Of a stretch of 20,923 nt of DNA, positions 7,129-15,814 are shown in pieces (the stretch's first letter is position 1; each line of letters begins with the position of its first letter). The position numbers were made by a program, and so were the translations under genes. The stretch is from SM23-32 sp964434535 (GTDB lineage Bacteria > Planctomycetota > Brocadiia > SM23-32): positions 1-20,923 of the forward strand of contig CAYSWA010000040.1 in the NCBI GenBank assembly GCA_964434535.1, given 5' to 3'. The notes under the pieces were generated by a model. It searched no databases. It was not told the DNA's origin and was given only the letters and a program-made list of their open reading frames with translations.

Positions 7129-7903
7129 GCGAGCGGCTCAGCTCGCGCCGGCCCAGGTACTTCCACATCCGCAGCTCCCGGCCGAGCAGCTCGCGCATGT
7201 GGAAGCGCAGCAGGGCGCTGATCGCCAGGGCCCGGTGCGCGGGCAGCGCGGGCAGAGCGCCGCCCGCGCCGGCCAGGGCGGCAAGCTCACGCAGGACGCC
7301 GCCCGAGACGCTGGTGACGCGCCCGGCAAGCCCTGCGGCGGCGCCCTCCTCGCAGCGCGGGCAGAGCGGCCCGCCGGCCCGGGCGCTGAAGGCGATCGCT
7401 CCCCTCTGCGGCAGGTGCCCGCCGCACTCCACGCACCGGCCGAACTCGGGGCAGGAGCCGTGCTCGCGCAGCGCGCCGAGCTCCAGCGCCACCACCGTGC
7501 CCCCGAGCCGGCGGCCGGCGGCGAAGCTGGCCAGGCCCTCCAGCATCAGGGCGTAGAGGCGGGGGCAGGGGTCGCCCTCGACGGTGAAGTTCAGGGCGAG
7601 CTCGGCGGCGTAGTAGCCGCACAGTATCCGCTCCACCGCACGCTGCATCCCGCGGAAGTCCTCGCGCAGCCAGCGGTAGGTCAGGTTCTGCAGCGAGCCG
7701 GGGCGGCGCAGCGTGTAGACGATCTCGTAGCGGCCGAGCAGGTCGAAGCCGGTGCGGATGCCCTTCTTCGGGGCGCGCGTCACGCCCTTGGCCATCACCG
7801 AGAGGCGCCCCGCGTCGGGGGTGAGGAAGCTGGCGACCTGGCTGGTGTTGCTGTAGTCGACCCGGCGCAGGCAGATGCCTTCGGTGTGGTGGTAAGTGGC
7901 CAC
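7094..7903 (-). CDS. recO: DNA repair protein RecO
   Basis: A 269-aa RecO, the partner of RecR/RecF that loads RecA on SSB-coated DNA. The N-terminal OB-fold is seen in TEGICLRRVDYSNTSQVASFLTPDAGRLSVMAKG (residues 7-40), followed by the helical domain and a zinc site with CVECGG (Cys157, Cys160) and CPRCEE (Cys181, Cys184). Length fits the family (about 240-270 aa). The start is GTG at 7901-7903, 13 bp after the CNNM/CorC gene, making recO the last gene of the long purA-led operon. Its final 35 bp overlap the convergent zinc-cluster gene. Confidence 0.92.
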   Translation of the reverse strand: MATYHHTEGICLRRVDYSNTSQVASFLTPDAGRLSVMAKGVTRAPKKGIRTGFDLLGRYEIVYTLRRPGSLQNLTYRWLREDFRGMQRAVERILCGYYAAELALNFTVEGDPCPRLYALMLEGLASFAAGRRLGGTVVALELGALREHGSCPEFGRCVECGGHLPQRGAIAFSARAGGPLCPRCEEGAAAGLAGRVTSVSGGVLRELAALAGAGGALPALPAHRALAISALLRFHMRELLGRELRMWKYLGRRELSRSLRRVRRRAGLR

Positions 7904-7916
7904 GGCGGCCCGCGCC

Positions 7917-9152
7917 TCACGGACGAGGCGGCTCCTTGCGCTTGAGGAAGACGCGGCGCACGCGGCGCTCGTCGCTCTGCAGCACGCGCACCAGCAGCCC
8001 GTCGCTTTCGAACTCCTCGCCGGGCGCCGGCACGCGGGCCATCCGGGCGGTCACGTAGCCGCCGACGGTGTCGTAGTCTTCGTCCTCGGGGATCTCCACC
8101 TCGAGCAGCTCCGAGACCTCGTCGATGCGCACCCGCGCGTCGACGTCGAGCCCGCCGGAGGAGCGCCGCCGGATGCGGCTCTCGTGGTCCTCCACGTCGT
8201 ACTCGTCCTGGATCTCGCCGACGATCTCCTCCATGATGTCCTCGACGGTCAGCAGGCCGATCACGCCGCCGTACTCGTCGAGCACGACGGCGATCTGGAC
8301 GTGCTCGTCCTGAAACTGCTGGAGCAGGGCGCCGACGGCCTTGGTCTCGGGCACGAAGAGGGGCTCGCGCATCACGTCCTTCAGGGGCACCTCTTCGCCG
8401 CCCTCGCGCCCGAGCGCGGCGAGCAGGTCCTTCACGTAGACGATGCCGACGATCCGGTCGAGCGTCTCGCGGTAGACGGGCACGCGGCTGTGGTGCAGGC
8501 GGGCCAGCTCGCGGGCGGCCTCGGCCGCCGTCAGGCCCTCCTCCAGGCACTCCATGTCCATCCGGGGGGTCATGATCTCTGCCACGTCCACGTTGCGGAA
8601 CTTCATGATCCCCTCGATCATCTCCTTCTCTCCGGCCTCGAGGGCGCCCTCGACGGCGCCGTCCTGGATGGCGACGCGTATCTCCTCCTTGGCCGCCTCC
8701 ACCACCTCGGGCTCGGGCTCCTCCTGCGCCCCGTTGGCCCGGCGGGCCGCCGGCGTCACGGTCCGCAGGGGCCAGGCCGCCCAGTAGAGGGGCGGCAGGG
8801 CGAGGCGCAGCACCGCGTCGGACCACTTGCGCCCGATCAGGCGGGCGGGCCACTCCGCCAGCACCAGCAGCCCCACGGCGGCGGCCATGGCCGGCACGAC
8901 CGCGCCGCCCGAGGCCCGCGCCCGCAGCACGATGAGGCTGACCATGGCGACGGCGGCCAGGATCCGCACCAGCGTGCAGAGGCCCGAGAGCGCGCGGGAC
9001 TCCTCCAGGTAGCCGGCGTAGCGATCCTTCGCCGCGGGGCCGTCCAGGCGGTCCTGGAGCCTGGCCAGCGAGGCGTAACGCAGGGCGGACTCGAGGAGCG
9101 CGGCGATGAAGATCGCCGCCCAGAGGGGCGGAAGCTCGGCGCCTCCTAACAA
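7917..9152 (-). CDS. CNNM/CorC-type membrane protein with CBS pair (hemolysin C-like)
   Basis: A 411-aa protein of the DUF21-CBS-CorC_HlyC architecture, a family linked to magnesium/cobalt transport or resistance. Residues 1-130 hold several hydrophobic segments (for example LWAAIFIAALLESALRYASL and VVPAMAAAVGLLVLAEWP) forming the DUF21 membrane domain, less well conserved than in typical members. Residues 170-315 carry the linker IMKFRNVDVAEIMTPRMDM and two CBS motifs (SRVPVYRETLDRIVGIVYVKDL; IAVVLDEYGGVIGLLTVEDI). Residues 330-405 form the transporter-associated domain. The start appears to be TTG at 9150-9152, supported by a GGAGG site 8 nt upstream; no better ATG exists nearby. It sits 22 bp after ybeY, a pairing common in bacteria. 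Confidence 0.9.
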   Translation of the reverse strand: MLGGAELPPLWAAIFIAALLESALRYASLARLQDRLDGPAAKDRYAGYLEESRALSGLCTLVRILAAVAMVSLIVLRARASGGAVVPAMAAAVGLLVLAEWPARLIGRKWSDAVLRLALPPLYWAAWPLRTVTPAARRANGAQEEPEPEVVEAAKEEIRVAIQDGAVEGALEAGEKEMIEGIMKFRNVDVAEIMTPRMDMECLEEGLTAAEAARELARLHHSRVPVYRETLDRIVGIVYVKDLLAALGREGGEEVPLKDVMREPLFVPETKAVGALLQQFQDEHVQIAVVLDEYGGVIGLLTVEDIMEEIVGEIQDEYDVEDHESRIRRRSSGGLDVDARVRIDEVSELLEVEIPEDEDYDTVGGYVTARMARVPAPGEEFESDGLLVRVLQSDERRVRRVFLKRKEPPRP

Positions 9153-9174
9153 GACCGGTGCCTCCGCGAAGTGG

Positions 9175-9603
9175 TCAGAACTCGGCGGCGCGGCCCACCG
9201 CCTCCAGCGCCTGCCGCTCGCGCTCGCGCATGCGCCGCCGCCGCTCGGGCTCGTGGTCGTCGTAGCCCAGCAGGTGCAGCACGCCGTGCGCGACGTAGAG
9301 CATCAGCTCGTCCGCTGCGTCATGCGGCCGGTCGGCGGCCTCGCGCACGGCCATCTCGGCGTTGACCACGACCTCGCCGGCGACATGGTGATCCGAGCGC
9401 CCGTAGGGGAAGGCCAGCACGTCGGTGGCCCCCTCGCGCCCCAGGAAGCGCCGGTTCAGCGCGGCCATCTCCTCCTCGCCGACCAGGGCCAGGCTCACCT
9501 CGCCGTCCCGGCCCTCCTGGCGGAGGGCGCATTCGACCAGCCGGCGCAGCTCGCCCGCGGGGCACTCAAGGGCGCTCTGCCGGCTGCAGATCTCCACCCG
9601 CAT
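9175..9603 (-). CDS. ybeY: Endoribonuclease YbeY (rRNA maturation factor)
   Basis: A 142-aa metal-dependent endoribonuclease needed for 16S rRNA 3'-end maturation and ribosome quality control. The metal motif is HGVLHLLGYDDH (residues 106-117), giving histidines 106, 110 and 117, one residue longer than the E. coli HGxLHLxGYDH spacing. Other family segments are LNRRFLGREGATDVLAFPY (49-67) and AGEVVVNAEMA (75-85). The ATG at 9601-9603 lies inside the end of the pgpH-like gene (38-bp overlap), so translation is probably coupled. The phoH-pgpH-ybeY-corC order is a widespread conserved cluster. Confidence 0.95.
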   Translation of the reverse strand: MRVEICSRQSALECPAGELRRLVECALRQEGRDGEVSLALVGEEEMAALNRRFLGREGATDVLAFPYGRSDHHVAGEVVVNAEMAVREAADRPHDAADELMLYVAHGVLHLLGYDDHEPERRRRMRERERQALEAVGRAAEF

Positions 9604-11866
9604 CGCTTTTCCGTTCCTCGGAGTCGGCCCGCCGCCCCTCGCCGGGGCGCACGGTCGTGGTCTCCTCCTGGCCGGGGTAGCTGACCCGCTTGTGGTAGAC
9701 GGCGGCGAGGCCCCGCACCAGGGCGTCCTCCAGCTTCTTCAGGTCGGTGATGGTCAGGGCCGATTCGTCGAGCTGGCCGTCATTGAGCCTGTCCATGATG
9801 ATGCTGCGCACCAGGTTCTGCAACTGCCCGATCGAGGGCGAGCCGATCGAGCGGGCGGCGCTTTCGGCCGCATCGCAGAGCATCACGATCGCCGCCTCCT
9901 TGCCGGCGGGCTTGGGCAGGCGGTAGCGGAAGTCGTGTTCCTCCAGCTCGTCGCGCTCGCCGTTCTTCTGCTGGGCCTTGTCCCAGAAGTAGCGCACCAC
10001 GCTGCATCCGTGGGACTGGAGGATGACGTCGCGCACGGCGCTGGGCACGCCGTATCGCTCGGCCATCTCGGCGCCGTCCTTGGGGTGAGCGGTGATGATA
10101 AGGCTGCTCATGGTCGGGGAGAGGTCGTCGTGGGGGTTCTCGGCCTCGGAGGGGAGGTTCTCGGCGAAGTACTGCGGCTTCTTCAGCTTGCCTACGTCGT
10201 GGAAGTAGGCGCTGACCCGCGCCAGCAGGGCGTTGGCGCCGATCGCCTCGGCGGCGTCGGCGGCGAGGCTGCCCACCACCATGCTGTGGTGGTAGGAGCC
10301 GGGCGCGTCCAGCAGCAGGCGCTGCAAGAGCGGCTGGTTCGGGTCGCTCCACTCCAGCAGCCGGATGTCGGTGGTCACCCCGAAGAGCCGCTCGATGGCG
10401 GGCAGGACGCCGCTGACCACGAAGCCGCTCAGCACGCCGTTGGCCACGCCCACCAGCGAGCCGGCCAGAAGCGGCGACTGCCAGAACTGGAGCGGCACCG
10501 TCAACTCCTCCAACGTCATCATCAGCCCGAAGCCCCAGACCGCGCAGAACTGCGCCGCGCCGGTCACCACCCCGGCCTTGATCAGCGTGCTCCGGGTGCG
10601 CACCTGCCCGCTGAGCAGCGCCGCCACGGCCGCGCCCACGAACAGGACGAAGAACTCCGCGTTCGCCCCCGGGCACGCCAGCCGAACCAGCAGCGTCAGG
10701 AAGATGCCGGCCGCCGCGCCGACCCGCTGGTCGAAGACCAGGCACATCACCATCACCGCCAGTGGAACCGGCACCCAGAGCGGCGTGACCCCGTGCACAA
10801 TGCAGAGCCGCGCCACGCCGACCAGCGCCAGCGTCACCGCCACGAACGGCAGCAGTTGCGTGCGCCGCGCCAGCAGCTCCGGCCGGTAGCGCCGCGCGTA
10901 GGCCGCCGCCCCCGCAGTGACCAGCAGCAGCAGCACCGCCAATCCCCCCGCGCGCTGAAGGCGGACCATGCGGCCCTCGGCGCTCTGCCGATACCGCTCA
11001 CGCTCGCTGCGCAGGTCCAGGATGTGTTGCCTGCGCACCTCCGTGCCGGCGCTCAGCAGCACGCGCCCCTCGTTGACGAACTCGACGACCTTCGGGGCGG
11101 CGGCCGCCGCCCGGTCGGCGCTCTCCATGCTCCGCTCCACGTCGAGCGTGACGGCCGGCTCCAGCACCGCCGCCATGGCCCGGCGGGCCAGCGCCGCCTC
11201 GGCCGGGTCCAGGCCCTCCAGCGGACCGGCAAGCGCCTCGCGGAACTCCGGCGCGCCGCCCTCCAGCGGCACCATCTGCGCCAGCGAGGCGGTGCGGGAC
11301 TCGCCCTCGGGGCCGGCGAGCCTGATCTCCGTGGTCTGCTTCTCTTCCACCAGCGAATGCTCCAGGCCGGCCGGGCGGGCCAAGGGAAGCTCGCCGAGCC
11401 GCCCCAGCGCCTCCTCGATCCGGTCGGCCCGCTGCTGAAGGGCGGGGAGCAGCTCCAGGAACGCCTCCCGCTCGATGTCCTCGGGCAGCCGCCCCCAGAC
11501 GATGGAGTCGGGGCCCTCCTCGACGGCGCGCATCAGGTCGCGCACGCCGGCCTGCCACTGCTCGGGCCTGCGTTGCCAGACGGTCGGCTCGGTGAGCCGG
11601 GCGTGCTGCTCGGCGGCGCGGCTGGCGTCCAGGTTCACGCGAGAGAAACGCGCACGCGCCGTGTAGGTGCGGGGGGCCGGCTCGCCCAGGCGCACCCCCA
11701 GCGGCGGCTCGCCCAGCGACATGACGGCGTAGGCCACCCCCGCGAAGGCGAGCAGGCCGAGCAGGCCCCTCAGCGTGAGCCGGCCGCTGCCTTCCCGACC
11801 GGGGCGGGGGACGTTGTTGCGGCGCCTGGCACGCGCGGAGCCGTTCGTCGCTTTGTCGCTACGCAT
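9566..11866 (-). CDS. pgpH: 7TM-HD family phosphodiesterase (PgpH-like, c-di-AMP hydrolase candidate)
   Basis: A 766-aa membrane protein. A first membrane helix lies at about residues 31-51, an extracytoplasmic 7TMR-HDED region at 60-300, a multi-pass membrane region at 305-495 (for example GGLAVLLLLVTAGAAAYA and LLPFVAVTLALVGVARLC), and a cytoplasmic HD domain at 505-730. HD-domain landmarks are LLLDAPGSYHHSMVVGSLA (His526/527), YFHDVGKLKKP (His556-Asp557), ITAHPKDG (His594), LQSHG (His619) and CDAAESAARS (Asp665). The family, characterised in Firmicutes as PgpH, hydrolyses c-di-AMP to pApA; the specificity here is inferred, and no diadenylate cyclase is in the window. The start ATG at 11864-11866 overlaps the phoH end by 8 bp. 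The last 40 residues are hydrophilic and poorly conserved. Confidence 0.9.
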   Translation of the reverse strand: MRSDKATNGSARARRRNNVPRPGREGSGRLTLRGLLGLLAFAGVAYAVMSLGEPPLGVRLGEPAPRTYTARARFSRVNLDASRAAEQHARLTEPTVWQRRPEQWQAGVRDLMRAVEEGPDSIVWGRLPEDIEREAFLELLPALQQRADRIEEALGRLGELPLARPAGLEHSLVEEKQTTEIRLAGPEGESRTASLAQMVPLEGGAPEFREALAGPLEGLDPAEAALARRAMAAVLEPAVTLDVERSMESADRAAAAAPKVVEFVNEGRVLLSAGTEVRRQHILDLRSERERYRQSAEGRMVRLQRAGGLAVLLLLVTAGAAAYARRYRPELLARRTQLLPFVAVTLALVGVARLCIVHGVTPLWVPVPLAVMVMCLVFDQRVGAAAGIFLTLLVRLACPGANAEFFVLFVGAAVAALLSGQVRTRSTLIKAGVVTGAAQFCAVWGFGLMMTLEELTVPLQFWQSPLLAGSLVGVANGVLSGFVVSGVLPAIERLFGVTTDIRLLEWSDPNQPLLQRLLLDAPGSYHHSMVVGSLAADAAEAIGANALLARVSAYFHDVGKLKKPQYFAENLPSEAENPHDDLSPTMSSLIITAHPKDGAEMAERYGVPSAVRDVILQSHGCSVVRYFWDKAQQKNGERDELEEHDFRYRLPKPAGKEAAIVMLCDAAESAARSIGSPSIGQLQNLVRSIIMDRLNDGQLDESALTITDLKKLEDALVRGLAAVYHKRVSYPGQEETTTVRPGEGRRADSEERKSDAGGDLQPAERP

Positions 11867-12848
11867 CGGGGGTTCCCTCCCGGCGGGTTTCCTGACCGGG
11901 CGGGGCGGGCACTTCCTGCTCGTAGGCGCCCAGGATGAGCCGCACCAGGCGGTGGCGCACGATGTCCTTCTCGGTGAGCCAGACCAGGCGGATGCCGGGC
12001 ACGTCGCGCAGGCGCTCCTGGGCGTCGACCAGCCCGCTCTTCTCGCCCGGGGGCAGGTCGGTCTGGGTGATGTCGCCGGTCACGACCAGCCGGGCGTTGG
12101 TGCCGAGCCGGGTCAGGAACGTCTTCATCTGGCCGGTGGTGCAGTTCTGCGCCTCGTCCAGGATGATGAAGGCGTTGTCCAGCGTGCGGCCGCGCACGAA
12201 GGCCAGGGGCAGTATCTCGATGACGTCGCTCTCGATGTAGCGGCGCACGCGGCGCACGTCCATCAGGTCGTGCAGGGCGTCGTAGAGGGGCCTCAGGTAG
12301 GGGTTGACCTTGGCGTAGATGTCGCCCGGCAGGAAGCCGAGGCTCTCGCCGGCCTCGACGGCCGGGCGGCACAGGATGATGCGCTCCAGCGTGCCCTTCT
12401 TCAGGTAGTGCAGGGCCACGGCCACGGCCAGGTAGGTCTTGCCCGTGCCGGCCGGCCCGATGCAGAAGGTGATGTCGCTGCCGAACATGGCGCGCACGTA
12501 GGCCGCCTGGCCGGGCGTGCGCGGCGCCGCCCCGGGCCATGGCACATCGCCCTGCTCGGGGCGCGCGCCGGCCGCCTCACCGTCGGCCGGCGCGCGGAAC
12601 TGCTCCTCCACCACGCGCTCGACCGTCTCGTCGGTGATCGGCTCACCGCGGTTCATCTCGGCCTCCATCGCCAGCAGGGCCGCCTCGCAGCGGCGCACGT
12701 TCTGCTGCGGGCCCTCGATGCGCACCTGTTCGCCGCGGGCGACCACGTCGACCTCGAAGGCCCGCCGCAGCCGCCTCAGGTGGCTGTCCCGCGGGCCGCA
12801 GAGCCTGACCACCTCGTCCTGGTCGCCGATCTGTATCGTGCGCTGCAT
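11859..12848 (-). CDS. phoH: PhoH family ATPase
   Basis: A 329-aa cytoplasmic P-loop ATPase of the PhoH (PhoL/YbeZ) type, commonly encoded next to ybeY and implicated in RNA processing. An N-terminal KH-like region (residues 1-65) is followed by Walker A GPAGTGKT (131-138), RPAVEAGESLGFLPGD (161-176), Walker B IILDEAQN (228-235) and the sensor-like LVVTGDITQTDLP (254-266). Length fits the family (about 320-350 aa). ATG at 12846-12848 is preceded by a GAGG ribosome-binding site and lies 12 bp after cdsA; its end overlaps pgpH by 8 bp. Confidence 0.95.
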   Translation of the reverse strand: MQRTIQIGDQDEVVRLCGPRDSHLRRLRRAFEVDVVARGEQVRIEGPQQNVRRCEAALLAMEAEMNRGEPITDETVERVVEEQFRAPADGEAAGARPEQGDVPWPGAAPRTPGQAAYVRAMFGSDITFCIGPAGTGKTYLAVAVALHYLKKGTLERIILCRPAVEAGESLGFLPGDIYAKVNPYLRPLYDALHDLMDVRRVRRYIESDVIEILPLAFVRGRTLDNAFIILDEAQNCTTGQMKTFLTRLGTNARLVVTGDITQTDLPPGEKSGLVDAQERLRDVPGIRLVWLTEKDIVRHRLVRLILGAYEQEVPAPPGQETRREGTPDA

Positions 12849-12860
12849 CGTGCCCTCGCC

Positions 12861-13772
12861 TCACCCGACCGGGGCCGCCAAAAGGAGCAGGGCCGCGTAG
12901 CCCGCCGGCGCCGCGAACAGCACGTCGTCCATCAGGTCCAGCATTCCCCCCGAGCCGGGCAGCAGCCGACCGGAGTCCTTCGCGCCCGCCCGCCGCTTCA
13001 GCAGCGAGGCGGCCAGGTCGCCGAGCATCGCCGCCAGCCCGACCACGGCGCCGAAGGCCAGCGCCGGCCCGGCGCCCATCAGCGCCCAGGGCGTGCGGCT
13101 CAGCGCGCAAGCGGCGGCCAGTGAGACGACGATCTGCCCGACGGCGCCCTCCAGCGTCTTGTTCGGGCTCACCGCCGGCGCCAGCCGCAGCCGGCCCAGC
13201 CCCTTGCCGAAGAAGTAGGCCCCGGCGGCGCCGCCTTTGCAGATGAGCAGCACGCTGAAAAGCCCGGCCACGCCCCACCTGAGCCGCACGCCGGTCAGGA
13301 AGCCCATCAGCAGCGGCACGTAGAGCAGCGCCCCGGCCGTCAGCGCCAGCGCCTCCGTGGCGCCCTCGATCCGGCCGGCCAGCACGCGGGCGGTCAGCGT
13401 GAGCGCGGCGGCTGCGGCGAGCACGGCCACGGCCGACGCCCAGGGGTCGAGCGGCCCGGCGGGAAACGCCCAGCCGGCCCACTGCGCCAGGAACAGGGCC
13501 ACCGCGCCGGCGACAACGGGCGCCGCGCGCGCGGCGAGCCCCGCCTTCGCCCCGAGCCTGACGAACTCCGCCGTCGCCGCCGCCACGACCAGCGCCCCGG
13601 CCGAGGCGTAGACCCAGCCGCGGGGCCAGATCGTGTCGAGCGCCAGCAGCGCGACCACCGCCGCCGCGGCGCCCAGTCCCACGCCCACCCTCAAGGGCAT
13701 CGGCAAGGGGGCGGCCTGGGCCGCCTCGGGGGCCTCGCCGGCCTCCTGCCTCAATGTCGGCGCCTCGTCCAT
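12861..13772 (-). CDS. cdsA: Phosphatidate cytidylyltransferase (CdsA), divergent active-site motifs
   Basis: A 303-aa inner-membrane enzyme expected to make CDP-diacylglycerol from phosphatidic acid and CTP. It has many hydrophobic helices from residue 27 on, then SPNKTLEGAVG (202-212) and the C-terminal signature LLKRRAGAKDSGRLLPGSGG (257-276) followed by MLDLMDD. The signature is recognisable but differs from the textbook form: PGHGG is PGSGG (Ser274) and LDRxD is LDLMD (Leu280). In addition, the usual DxGAY motif reads AAGAY (Ala182). The Lys-Asp pair 265-266 and Asp279/Asp282 remain. ATG at 13770-13772 is 1 bp from the uppS stop; a second ATG 24 codons in would remove an Ala/Glu-rich tail before the first helix. 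It lies between uppS and phoH in the operon. Confidence 0.88.
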   Translation of the reverse strand: MDEAPTLRQEAGEAPEAAQAAPLPMPLRVGVGLGAAAAVVALLALDTIWPRGWVYASAGALVVAAATAEFVRLGAKAGLAARAAPVVAGAVALFLAQWAGWAFPAGPLDPWASAVAVLAAAAALTLTARVLAGRIEGATEALALTAGALLYVPLLMGFLTGVRLRWGVAGLFSVLLICKGGAAGAYFFGKGLGRLRLAPAVSPNKTLEGAVGQIVVSLAAACALSRTPWALMGAGPALAFGAVVGLAAMLGDLAASLLKRRAGAKDSGRLLPGSGGMLDLMDDVLFAAPAGYAALLLLAAPVG

Positions 13773-13773
13773 C

Positions 13774-14520
13774 TCAATCCCGGTTGACGGCCTCGCTGCT
13801 TGCCTCGCGCAGCGCGCCGAAGCGGCGCTCGCGGCGGGCGAACTCGGCCAGCGCCCGGCGCAGCTCCTCCTCGCCGAAGTCCGGCCAGAGCGTCTCGGTC
13901 ACGTAGAGCTCGGCGTAGGATATCTGATAGAGCAGGAAGTTGCTCACGCGCATCTCGCCGCCGGTGCGGATCAGCAGGTCGGGGTCGGGCAGGTCGGCGG
14001 TGTAGAGGTGGGCGGCGAAGAGCTGCTCGTCCACCTCCTCGGGGTCGATCTCGCCGGCGGCGGCCTTGCGGGCGATGCGGCGGGCGGCCTCGGCTATCTC
14101 GCGCCGGCCGCCGTAGTTCAGCGCCACCACGAGCGTGGCCTCCGTGCACGCGCGCGTGGCCTCCTCGGTGGCCCGCAGCTCGCGCTGCACGGCGGCGGGC
14201 AGCTCCTCCACGGCGCCGATCGCCCGCAGGCGGATGCCGTTCTGGACGAACTCCTCGCGCCGCTCGCGCAGGAACTTGCGCAACTGCGACATCAGGAAGC
14301 GCACCTCGGCGCGGGGACGGGTCCAGTTCTCCGTGCTGAAGGCGTAGAGGGTCAAGTAGGGGATGCCCACCTCGGCGCAGCAGCGGGCCATCGTGCGCGC
14401 ACTCTCGGCGCCGGCCAGGTGCCCCTCGTTGCGGGGCAGGCCGCGGCGCCGGGCCCAGCGCCCGTTGCCGTCCATGATAATGGCCACGTGCCGGGGGAGC
14501 TTGTCGCCAGCCTCACTCAT
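13774..14520 (-). CDS. uppS: Isoprenyl transferase / undecaprenyl diphosphate synthase
   Basis: A 248-aa cis-prenyltransferase that builds the C55 lipid carrier for peptidoglycan and polysaccharide synthesis from FPP and IPP. All family motifs are present: HVAIIMDGNGRWA (11-23, catalytic Asp17), LYAFSTENWTRP (58-69), LNYGGRREI (134-142), DLLIRTGGEMRVSNFLLYQ (181-199) and TETLWPDF (208-215). Length matches the family (about 250 aa). ATG at 14518-14520 overlaps the purA end by 8 bp, and the stop is 1 bp before cdsA, so the three genes are tightly coupled. Confidence 0.96.
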   Translation of the reverse strand: MSEAGDKLPRHVAIIMDGNGRWARRRGLPRNEGHLAGAESARTMARCCAEVGIPYLTLYAFSTENWTRPRAEVRFLMSQLRKFLRERREEFVQNGIRLRAIGAVEELPAAVQRELRATEEATRACTEATLVVALNYGGRREIAEAARRIARKAAAGEIDPEEVDEQLFAAHLYTADLPDPDLLIRTGGEMRVSNFLLYQISYAELYVTETLWPDFGEEELRRALAEFARRERRFGALREASSEAVNRD

Positions 14521-15814
14521 CGGCCCTGCGCTCGATCAACTGCGACCGCTCGGGACCGATCGAGATGAACTCGACCGGCGCGCCCGCCAGCTCCTCCATA
14601 CGCCGCAGATAGTCCTGCGCCTGGCGCGGCAGCTCTTCCCAGCAGTTCGCCTCGGAGATGTCGCACTGCCAGCCCTCCAGCTCCTCGTAGACCGGCTCCG
14701 CCTGCTCCAGCACCGCCGCGTCGGCCGGGAACGCCTCCACGCGCCGCCCGTTCACCCGGTAAGCGGTGCAGACCTTGATCGTCTCGAATGCCCCGAGCAC
14801 GTCCAGCACGCTCACGGCGATGCTGCCCGCGCCGGCCAGGCGCGCCGTGTGGCGCAGCGCCACGCCGTCCAGCCAGCCGCAGCGGCGCATCCGGCCGGTC
14901 GAGGCCCCGTACTCCAGCCCGCCGTGGGCCTCGATGGTGCGCCGGATCGTCTCGCCGACCTCGCCTTCCTGCTCGGTGGGGAACGGCCCCGTGCCCACGC
15001 GCGAGCAGTACGCCTTCGCCAGCCCGATGACCCGGTCGATGCGCGTGGGCGGGATGCCCGTGCCGGCCGAGGCGCCCGCCAGCACCTGGCTGCTGGTCAC
15101 GAACGGATAGGTGCCGAAGTCCACGTCCAGCAGACTGCCCTGCGCGCCCTCCAGCAGCACGTTCTTGCCGGCGGCCATGGCCTCGTGCAGCAGGGGCACC
15201 GTGTCCCGCACGTAGGGGCGCAGCTCGTCGGCGTAGGCCGAATACTCCTCGTAGACCGCCTCGGCGTCGAGCGGCTCGATCCCGTAGACCTTCTCCAGGA
15301 TCGGGTTATACATGCCGAGCAGGGCGCCAAGGCGCTTGCGGAACCGGTCGGCGTCCATCATCTCCACGAAGCGGATGCCGCAGCGCGTGGCCTTGTCGGC
15401 GTAGCACGGGCCGATGCCGCGCCCCGTGGTGCCGATCCGTTCGTCGCCGCGCGCCGACTCCCGCGCCCCGTCCAGCAGCTTGTGGTGGGGCATCACGACG
15501 TGCGCGCGGTCGCTGAGGGCCAGGTTCTCGCCGACCTCGACGCCCCGCTCCTTCAGGTGCGTGATCTCCTCGACCAGCGCCGCCGGGTCCACCACCACGC
15601 CGTTGCCGATCACCGAGAGCGCGTCGGGGCGCAGGATGCCCGTCGGCACCAGGTGGAGGACGAACTTCTCGTCGCCGATCAGCACCGTGTGCCCGGCGTT
15701 CGCCCCGCCCTGGAAGCGCATCACCACCTCGTAGCGGGCGGCGAGGGCGTCGATGACCTTGCCCTTGCCCTCGTCGCCCCACTGGAGGCCGACCAGCAGC
15801 AGTACCTCTCCCAT
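14513..15814 (-). CDS. purA: Adenylosuccinate synthetase
   Basis: A 433-aa enzyme joining IMP and aspartate with GTP to form adenylosuccinate, the first committed step to AMP. Motifs: LQWGDEGKGKVID (10-22, catalytic Asp14 in the P-loop-like GDEGKGK), FQGGANAGHT (34-43, His42), GTTGRGIGPCYADKATRCGI, RVGTGPFPTE and EYGASTGRMRRCGWLD. I chose the ATG at 15812-15814 because it gives the usual N-terminus and has an AGGGGA ribosome-binding site; an in-frame GTG at 15844 would add 10 residues. It is the first gene of the eight-gene operon and has its own strong promoter. Pairing of purA with uppS/cdsA is not one of the classical neighbourhoods. Confidence 0.97.
   Translation of the reverse strand: MGEVLLLVGLQWGDEGKGKVIDALAARYEVVMRFQGGANAGHTVLIGDEKFVLHLVPTGILRPDALSVIGNGVVVDPAALVEEITHLKERGVEVGENLALSDRAHVVMPHHKLLDGARESARGDERIGTTGRGIGPCYADKATRCGIRFVEMMDADRFRKRLGALLGMYNPILEKVYGIEPLDAEAVYEEYSAYADELRPYVRDTVPLLHEAMAAGKNVLLEGAQGSLLDVDFGTYPFVTSSQVLAGASAGTGIPPTRIDRVIGLAKAYCSRVGTGPFPTEQEGEVGETIRRTIEAHGGLEYGASTGRMRRCGWLDGVALRHTARLAGAGSIAVSVLDVLGAFETIKVCTAYRVNGRRVEAFPADAAVLEQAEPVYEELEGWQCDISEANCWEELPRQAQDYLRRMEELAGAPVEFISIGPERSQLIERRADE

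Noticed and set aside
9425..11938. Plus-strand open frame of more than 800 codons over ybeY, pgpH and phoH
   Set aside because: Low-complexity His/Arg/Gly/Gln-rich translation without motifs; the minus strand encodes clear conserved proteins throughout. Similar antisense frames at 2727-4220, 4136-6265, 7896-9149, 11775-13124 and 14363-16054 were rejected for the same reason.
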